DNA of 64,000 nt from Calliopum simillimum. Taxonomy: Eukaryota; Arthropoda; Insecta; Diptera; Lauxaniidae. A model generated the notes under the pieces. The model saw nothing but the letters and a program-made list of their open reading frames with translations. It was not told where the DNA came from and did not search any database. This document shows positions 56,495 to 64,000 of the stretch, piece after piece. Position 1 is the stretch's first letter. Each line of letters starts with the position of its first letter. The DNA is taken from NCBI GenBank assembly GCA_951812925.1, contig OX638370.1, forward strand, positions 124,014,897 through 124,078,896, written 5' to 3'. The position numbers were made by a program, and so were the translations under genes.

Positions 56495-58060
56495 TCTTCT
56501 CTTCTTATAGGAGCTAAAATTGTATGTTTTTTGTTTTTTTGTTTTTTTGTTTCTTTGTACTTATTTCTGTGCCAATATTTTTTCTCGAAAACGGCTACAG
56601 CGATTTCAATGAAACTTGGAATAGTGTTAGATATTAGCAAACAATGAATAATGAGCTAGGTTTGAACTTTGTAAATGCTCACCAGAGGGCGTGGCACTGC
56701 ACTAAATTTTAAATTTGATTTAGTCATAACTCGTAAACTATACAAGGTATTTGGATGAAATTTGGTCAGCGAGTACGGCTTAATGTTGCCTTGTAACAGA
56801 CAAAAAGTGGGCGGGATCGAAGAAGTGCCACGCCCACATTTCAGCCCTTGAAAATTTTGATTCAATATTACTCGAAAACGACTCCAACAATTTTTATGAA
56901 AATTTAGGAGATATTACCTCTAAAAACAAGGATTTATATGTAATACGCCATTATATTGGGAAAACTCGTTGAAGGGCGAGGCACCGCCCACAAAAATATA
57001 AAACGGTATAAAAAGAAAACTATTAAAGCAAACATTCTGAAATTAACTGTGAGGAGCCTAATTGCAATAGGGCATCTCTGATTTGAAAGTGAGCGAAATG
57101 TCGCCATTGCGCGTGGAACCTCCCATACAAGCAAAATACGTTAAATGCTATTTCTCGCAAATGTTACAAGATATTTTAATGAAATTTAGTATGTAGGTAC
57201 TACATATCAATGCCTTGTAATAACCGAAAAGTGGGTGGTATCGAAGAAGTGCCACGCCCCTTTTTTAACCATTGAAAATTTTAATTCAATATTTCTCGAA
57301 AACGACGTCAACAATTTTAATGAAAATTTTAAATATTTTTCCCATGAAAACAAGTATTAATATGTGATATGCCGTTATATTAGGAAAACTCGTAGGAGGG
57401 TGTGGCACCGCCCACAAAAATTTAATACGATATAAAAAGAAAACTACTAATGCAATCTCTCTGAATTTTACTGTAGGGAATCATCTTTTTATGAGGCACC
57501 TACGAGCTGAAGGTGGGCAAAATATCGCAGGTGGGCGTGGGACCTCCCATACAAGTAAAACAAATTAAATGCTATTTCTCGCAAATGGTACAACATATTT
57601 TGATAAAATTTGGTATGCGGATCTGGATCACGAGTATCTAAAGCACAACGAAAAGTGGGCTTTTTTCAATAATTGTCACGCCCACTTTTTACCAAAATAA
57701 AAATTTTAGTTAATAACTCATGCACAAAAAAAAAATGGAATGAACTTTCCGAGGCATGATGATACGATATTTCAGCCCCCATACAAGAGACGAAATATTT
57801 TGGGTGCGTGGTGTATCTCATTTATTTATTTTAGGTCATTCTATTTCTCTTAAAAAATTTGGAGTTCTTGATATTTTTCTATACCATTCGATATTCCGAG
57901 TTTTTTCTTATTATTTTTCTTATCGGTTAATTTATCATTTTGAAAGCATTGGAGGTGAAAAGGTACGAGTTTCATAACAAAAAATAGCTATGAATAAAAA
58001 CATCGTTTAAAATAATAAAATCAGATTGTTGACCGAGTAGAGATCGGTCTACAGGTACTT
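56495..58060. mobile_element. Helitron-like repeat, copy 2
   Basis: Collinear with 13757-15596: TCTTCTCTTCTTATAGGAGC start, repeated GAAGTGCCACGCCC and GGCGAGGCACCGCCCAC blocks, and the hairpin GACCGAGTAGAGATCGGTC before CAGGTACTT. Confidence 0.65.
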
Positions 58061-58070
58061 CTTTATTATA

Positions 58071-58704
58071 GCCCGAACACAATGCGGGCGGAACGTTTTT
58101 TTCGGTTGGAGAAATTTTGTTGATTGTTTGTATTTCATTCTCCTTCTGCTTTCGGCTAGCAGAGAAATTTTTGTTCCTTAGCAACTATTTTTTTATTTAT
58201 TTTTTCTAGGTCAGCTTTTTTTTCATTATTTACAACATAAAAACCAAATACAAACCGAGTACTTACAGCTTTTTTAATTGATTTTTAAATATTTTGATTT
58301 AATTCAATTTAGGAAAATTTTAAAAACAAATTTTATAGATAATAAAATTTAGTTGTTTTTATTTCTTAACATTTAGATCTATATTTCGATTAATTTTTGA
58401 AAACGTAACCATTTTAATCAAATACTTTTAGTAACCGATTACCACAAAATACAAAACTACCAACACTACTTAGTTTTTCGTCAGCCGAATTTTGTGAAAA
58501 ATTCGTTTGGCTATTGACAAACTGAATTTGAGCAGCGTTTTTTTTACTCTCTCAAAATTTTTTTACTCAAAAATCTCAACGGAAATAGAAAAAACGCTGC
58601 CGAAATAATAAAATTTTTTGTACTGCTTTCACAAGGCAATTTCTTATTGTTTCTCGCTCTGTCGGCAACCGACAAAAACGTTCCGCTCGCATTGTGTTTA
58701 GGCC
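58071..58704. mobile_element. Inverted-repeat element (GAACACAATGCGGGCGGAAC ends)
   Basis: GCCCGAACACAATGCGGGCG and GAACGTTTTTTTCGGTTG at the left are mirrored by CAACCGACAAAAACGTTC and CGCTCGCATTGTGTTTAGGC at the right. About 634 bp, non-coding. The target duplication is unresolved. Confidence 0.75.
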
Positions 58705-58781
58705 ATTAAATGAACTCTTTGATTGCAGCCACAAAGGCATTGATATCACTCGCTGGTCGGACGATAGTTATAACGTGGCAT
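58705..58781 (-). pseudogene. pogo-like transposase N-terminal remnant
   Basis: From the ATG at 58781 the minus strand reads MPRYNYRPTSE, a TGA, then in another frame DINAFVAAIKEFI. A short basic start followed by a helix that would open a CENP-B/Psq-type domain fits pogo-like transposases and lies in the expected place near the right terminus. It is very short, so the call rests mostly on position. Confidence 0.45.
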
Positions 58782-59450
58782 GATGACTACCTACAAAAAT
58801 TACGAAAAACCACGAATAAAATCAAGAAAAATACTAAATTTGGTGAAGAAAATCCATCAAATTGCATGGAACATACTAATTATTGACAAATAATGTGATA
58901 TACGCATGAAAAATGCAACTTCGGGTTGAAAACTGTCAAATGTGGCGTTTTGTTGCGCAACTCCCCACTTTCTACATAACCAACATGGCCACCGCGCCAT
59001 CGATACATCGAATGTTTATGTGTCATTACTTTAATGCGTTGGAAGGGTATTCACAAAGGAATGTTTTGTATATATTGACCCTTATGATCAGTTTCAACAA
59101 GTGACTGAAAACACCGCAAACACAAGAGGCCAATGAAACTTTCCGACAAATTTTCCGCGACGAGTGCTTGTGAAAAAGTTAGATCGTAGCGAGACAAACA
59201 ATTGACGGTAGTTGGTCACATGACAACTGCTGTCATTTAACATTCATCGACGTGTTGCACAACTCCCTCTGTTGCAAAACTCCCCATTCTCCCCTACTAC
59301 CTGCAATTTCAAACATTTTTAGTGAATGAGTAAACTTTTAAAAAGTCCTTTTCTATTTCTATGTTTTAACATTTTGTTTTCCAGTGTTATATTTTTACGA
59401 AATAATTAACATTTTATTGACATTTCTACGTTATATATTTTATGTTGCAG

Positions 59451-60488
59451 GTGCTCAGCAAAAAAGAAGGTGTTCCTAAAACAAGGCACCACACTCTCAT
59501 ACAAAACTCAAAAAGTCAACGCTTATTTGTCGTCACTGCAAGTGGAATTGCATACTTTTAAGCAGAAATTTAAAAGCTGCTGGTGCCAGTCGTGCACATA
59601 ACAATTAAAGAGCTTGAGAGCAGCTGCACGCACTTTCAAGTTGCCTTCAGTAAAGCAGACAAGAAAAATTTAGAAATTAAAATTTTCTTACGGCAGTGGC
59701 GTTTAAATGTCATGAATCGCCATGTGGACATATATGATGGCCGCAGCTCGTGGAGATCGGGCAAACTCCATGATGTCATCGAGACGTCGCAATGAAAGCG
59801 AATCTCCAAAATATGGTTACAAGTAAGTACGCATTTCACTTTCATACGCCGCCAAAATCCAGCAAAAATCCAATTGCGATATCCACCTTCACTACTTTTT
59901 AGCCTCTCCCGACCTATGTACCGCACCTCACGCCTCAGTGGCTCAAACACCAGCAACACTGCCGGTGGCGGTGGCTGTTCGTATCAGTACCCCGGCTCCA
60001 CGTATGGCAGCAGTAGTAGCACTGCCCTGGGCTCTGCGAGCGGCTCATCGCAAATGTTTCACACGTCAACGTATCAGACGCACCAACAACGTGCTGACAT
60101 CATTGATGATGAATTTCAGCATTTGGCTGCTGCTGCTGTCGCCGCTGGTGTCGATGATGATGGTACTAGCCTGTTCTCACCGTTATCTACTGCAACGCCG
60201 GTGACTGAGAAAGAAACGTGTTTTTTTTCCGCTGGCAAGGATACAACGGGACATTTTGTGCGTAAGCATTTAATCGCCAATCATGTTGGTGACTCAGCAG
60301 AAAGTAACACAGTTGCACGTATTCACGCACATGACAGTGACGATGAACAGGTTGGTGTTGTATTGCACCGTCAAACCAAATTGCATTATCTTGATGATGA
60401 AGACGATGACAACGATGATGCTGATGGCGATCAGGACGATGGAGATTATTTAGAAAGTGTTATGGAAAATGGCAAAAGGATGTCAAAG
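59451..60488 (+). CDS. Host gene, two 5' exons (Ser/Ala/Asp-rich protein, unidentified)
   Basis: Exon 59451-59822 follows an acceptor (TTTTATGTTGCAG) and ends at a GTAAGT donor. It has 5' leader sequence and, after an in-frame stop at 59713, the candidate starts at 59722, 59734 or 59737; a later ATG pair at 59770 opens MMSSRRRNESESPKYGYN. An 80-bp intron (59823-59902, CTACTTTTTAG acceptor) joins in frame to exon 59903-60488: LSRPMYRTSRLSGSNTSNTA, Gly/Ser-rich tract, QHLAAAAVAAG, then an acidic block DDEDDDNDDADGDQDDGDY and KRMSK at a GTAAAT donor (phase 0). No domain, signal peptide or membrane segment is visible in this part, which reads as a disordered N-terminus. The acceptor before the first exon implies an upstream untranslated exon. 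I do not recognise the protein. Confidence 0.75.
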
Positions 60489-60712
60489 GTAAATGGTTTT
60501 CTATTAACAAATTTTGTTTTGCTTACGTCGAAGTGAAGAAGAAAATTAGAAATTAAATGGTTAAGATGATTAAGATCACTTTGTACTCACAGTACTCATG
60601 GGCGCAGTAATTTTTTCGAAACTAAAAACACCGCCAGAACTTTCATTTAAATGGTTTAGTAAATAATTTGATTTTTTAGGTCAGGGTAGAGTTAGTATTT
60701 TATTCTAATTAA
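60489..60712 (+). other. Intron start of the host gene
   Basis: The sequence following the GTAAAT donor at 60489 has no coding pattern continuing the exon. The next exon is not found before the window end, so the intron is at least 3.5 kb and contains the hAT-type element that follows. Confidence 0.6.
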
Positions 60713-61945
60713 CATGACTGCAAACCGGTTTTGAACAAAACCAACGCCTTTTATTGCGCCGTGAGCCGAACCACTAACCAAAATATTTTAATTTTGGATG
60801 CGTAGTTTTTGTAAATTATACATCCAATTTTGGAAAGAAAAAATTCAGATTTAATTGGAATGTTTGTGCATGGTATTCACAAAAGCTAAAAGATTAAAAA
60901 ACTTGTATAACTGGGGAAGATACTTTGATAAACTCTAACTCTGCCGTAAAAATATATAAGGCCGCAACTTAAGTTACAGCCTTTTTAACTTTATTTCCCC
61001 ATCAGATTAAGCAATTTTTTATCTATAGTTTAGTCCAATCGCCAATTTTTTACGTTTTCCACTTCTCTTGCAAATTACAAATAAAGAAATGTAAGCATTA
61101 CACCCTGTTTTCATATTTTTCATAATTAAAATTATAAAAGGCAGTAACTCCATACAAAAAGATGAAAAATTAAATTGATTTTATAAGAAAGACAAGTTGC
61201 TGCCTTTTCTGAATAAAATAAAAAATTCGATTTTCTCAAAACTATGAAAAACGAGTTGCGTCTTTTTATAATTTTACGGCAGAACTATAGAAAAAAAAAT
61301 TTGCAAAAAGAAAATCAATTCACGATATAATCAATCTGTGATGGAAAATATGAAATATCCCATTTTTATCACAGTAAAATCTAGAAAATAACAAAATCAT
61401 AAATCTCTTCGTCTTCTGGTTCCCGAGATTAATCACATTACAAAATATGATTTGACAGATTCGCCTGATTTTATCAACAAGCTAAAGTTTTAATTGTGAT
61501 TGAAAAATTTAAAGAAATATGCACGTCTATGTATCACATTTTGCCATCTTCTCACAGAAAGAGTTTTAGTTGAGTATAGAGCTGCCTCTCATCATGCTAA
61601 TTTTTTAAAATTTTGGCCAAATAAAAGATAAAGCTAAATTTGTGCTAGATTCAAATTACTTCTTTAGTCCTTCAATTTATTTCATAATCATCTTTGCTAT
61701 TTTATGTCAGGTTAGAATATATTTAAAAATACATAATACATACATAATACATATATATGTACATGGAAATAAATTTAAACGCAATTTTGAGTTTCATGTT
61801 TTTATGTTTAATTTTTTTTATTAAGTATCCGGAACCATTTGAACCTAACCAAACTATGGTTCGGAGTCACCGGTACTAGTTTTCGTTAAATGGTTCGAAC
61901 CACTCAACCGAACCGTATTGATTTTTGAAGCGATTTGCAGCTCTG
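60713..61945. mobile_element. hAT-type non-autonomous element
   Basis: Exact 8-bp target duplication CTAATTAA at 60705-60712 and 61946-61953. Ends CATGACTGCAAACCGG and, read inward, CAGAGCTGCAAATCGC. Subterminal regions carry ACCGAACC/GGTTCG repeats like the hAT at 42107. No transposase remains. It lies in an intron of the host gene. Confidence 0.88.
60935..61296. repeat. Inverted repeat inside the hAT element
   Basis: AACTCTGCCGTAAAAATATA and AAGGCCGCAACTTA at the left pair with GAGTTGCGTCTTTTTATAAT and TTTTACGGCAGAA at the right. Inner GGCAGTAACT and AGTTGCTGCC also pair. Confidence 0.6.
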
Positions 61946-61953
61946 CTAATTAA

Positions 61954-64000
61954 TATTCCAATATGATAATTTTCATATAATATCAGGCCCTTGCAATTAC
62001 AGTTTATGTACATATATAAGTATGTAAAGGGTTCTTATTCCAATGGTACTTACATGTTCAAGAAACTGTATTAGTTATATAAATATACAGGCACTTGAAA
62101 TAAAAAAATAAAGAACGCTATAGTTGATTCAATACAGATATAATAAATTTACACTTCTTGGAAAGTTTAAAAAATTTATTACTCTTGAACATAAATGACT
62201 TAGGGTTCAATCTTAAAATGGAAGTGCTGTTGAAACTTCATCATCCCAGAATTAAGGTTTTTTTTTTTTTTTTTTGAGCAAAAGCTGGATATATAAGCAA
62301 AAAGAGAGAAGACGACAGGAATTGCCAATCAAATATGTATGCAACAAATTAAAGGGATTTATTTTAAAAAAAACCTCATTGGCAACAGTCAACTTTCCTG
62401 CAGAATATGTATTCACCTACGTATCGCCAGATTATGACAAAGATTACAAGCATACATATATAAGCCAGTCTCAACCATGTCACGTAGCAAAAACATATTT
62501 GCATATATTAAAACAATCTAATGAGAAACAATTACGCATGTAGGCCCAATGCTCAGTTAAATGCTTGTCGGTGTTACGGTACGGATGGAAATGGTTGATT
62601 ACACTGTTCGACAATTTCGAACTTTTTGTAAAACACATGAGAAAATCCAAAAAAATTCTTAAAGTACCCGTGTCTCGTGGTTTTTCTCCAGCACGTCACA
62701 TTTTTTTTTAATCGATTTTTGAAGTTTTTTTATCCACTGTACATGAAAAAAACAAAAATACCGCATTCTTCTGTTAAATCGATGAATTTAACTATATGAT
62801 CCTTACATCTGAGGTGTATTATGTGTTCAGAAAACTTATGCAGGATATATATGCAGGGAATATTTTAGCCCTGTGCAACCCCCACATGAGGGTAATTTTT
62901 GCGCTTTTCTTAAAAAGGTACAAGAATGAAGCCTAGAACAGGGGAATATTGAGTCAGTATGTACTACAGAAATATTTGCTATACAATTTCACTACTAGTT
63001 GCTAAACACTAAAAAAGAAAAAACGGAACAATTAGTAACAATGATAAAGATAAAGAACATAAAATAATTCTGTGAAATTTTGCTATTCACAGGGGCCATA
63101 GCAACTTCAAATGACCGTCTTTTTTAATTTCTGCTTTTTGTCTGGACAGCAATTTTTATGGACTTTTACTAAAAATATTTAAAAAAAAAAAATGAAATCC
63201 CAAAAATTCGGATTTTTGTCTTGTTATAGTAGACTTCAACTTTTTATTAGTGATAAGTTCCTCCAATTTTTTTTCATAGAAATGTTGTGCAGATTTCAGA
63301 GAACATTTCTGTGTAAAAATTTTGTTTTTATTCATCTATAGGTATAGCTTAAATATCCGTTTGTTTAATAAAAACTGCATTATTTATAAGAAATTTTGAA
63401 AAGTTTTTATGAAAAGTTTATTTCATCTAAACTTTGAATTATTTTTAGTCCTACCACAAAAGTTTCATAAATTTTCGCAGAACATTTACGGAGAAATCGC
63501 AATTTGAAAAAAGATGTACATAAAAAGTCACATGCTTATAACTTTTAAAAAAATTAAAATTTTTTTGAAAAAGTATAAGGTAATAATTTTGATCAAAAAC
63601 TCTTCAAAAAACCACCAAAAAAATTTTAGCTTAGCAAGTTAGTTTTTAGTGTGTCCGTTTGAAAAAATTTAAGTCAGTAAGGAAAAAGTGCTGAATTCAT
63701 TCATGTTATCAGCCATTTTGATTTATAAAGCTTTGTTTTTATTTTTCTAAATATCTACATTTCTTACCGTTCCGTCAAAATCAAATATAGGAAAATTTGT
63801 TAAAAAAGCGAAGAGCTACAATTTATTTTTATTTTTTTGTCTCTGGGTATAGAATGCTCTTTCGGCAGGCCCAAAACTAAATCCTTGGGTGATGGAGATA
63901 AATCTAGTATACAGAAAATTATTATTTTGAATACCAATCAAAATGTGCTATGTGAGCCCAAGAAGTTTATAATTTTTTGAATTTGTAGCACAGTGCAATT
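61954..64000. other. Probable intron, nothing recognised
   Basis: AT-rich. An 89-codon frame at 62274-62543 has no recognisable domain and begins right after a poly-T run, so it is not called. Confidence 0.4.

Larger units (their letters stand above)
56253..59294. mobile_element. pogo-like element with nested insertions, TA target site
   Basis: Termini GGGGATAATGGGGAGTTGTG and the right complement CAAAACTCCCCATTCTCCCC, flanked by TA (56251-56252 and 59295-59296). GGGGAGTTGTGCAACA/TGTTGCACAACTCCC repeats are subterminal. A Helitron-like repeat (56495-58060) and an inverted-repeat element (58071-58704) are nested within. A left-end fragment of the same family is at 33141. Confidence 0.82.

Noticed and set aside
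62274..62543. 89-codon plus-strand frame
   Set aside because: No recognised domain, no splice or start context, and it follows a poly-T run. Lys/Tyr-rich by AT content.

Overview
The window is AT-rich eukaryotic DNA, almost certainly from a fly. It carries mauritiana-type mariner, hAT, pogo-like, Tc1-like, piggyBac-like and Helitron elements, a spliced gene with compact dipteran introns, and a retrocopy of the mitochondrial P32 gene. A tephritid-like fly fits best, but that is inference from the repeat content. There are no operons and no convincing long open frames outside transposons and one host gene. Layout: 0.6-3.4 kb holds a hairpin MITE, a TTAA-flanked piggyBac-like element, a P32 retropseudogene on the minus strand and a CCCA-ended MITE. 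4.6-8.5 kb holds two CCCA...TGGG elements with 36-bp minisatellite and tRNA-like modules; the second is split by a 2.2-kb foldback element. 11.6-12.3 kb and 28.8-29.5 kb are non-autonomous Helitrons. 12.9-16.3 kb is a hAT element containing a second repeat that contains a Helitron-like repeat. 17.3-18.6 kb is a pogo-like element inside another Helitron-type repeat. 22.3-22.7 kb is a solo LTR. 24.3-25.4 kb and 27.7-28.6 kb are further CCCA elements with tRNA-like cores. 31.4-32.9 kb is an inverted-repeat element carrying a tRNA-headed, SINE-like unit that ends in a complete hammerhead ribozyme motif. 33.4-34.2 kb and 40.9-41.5 kb are palindromic transposons. 36.5-37.3 kb joins a LINE reverse transcriptase fragment to a Tc1-like fragment. 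37.9-38.8 kb is an internally deleted mariner whose frame is still open. 42.1-43.3 kb is a hAT with a perfect 8-bp target duplication. 46.2-55.7 kb looks like one hAT shell filled with nested palindromes, a broken mariner and a 912-bp tandem duplication. 56.3-59.3 kb is a second pogo-like element with nested insertions. 60.7-61.9 kb is another hAT-type MITE. The only host protein-coding exons I can support lie at 59.45-60.49 kb on the plus strand: a 5' exon with the start codon and a 585-nt Ser/Ala/Asp-rich second exon, both with good splice signals. The gene runs out of the window to the right and I do not recognise it. Most of the window is therefore transposon-filled intergenic or large-intron DNA. 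The most notable signals are the hammerhead ribozyme in a tRNA-headed repeat, and a group of CCCA...TGGG elements with 2-bp target duplications, most of which contain a tRNA-like A-box/B-box module.
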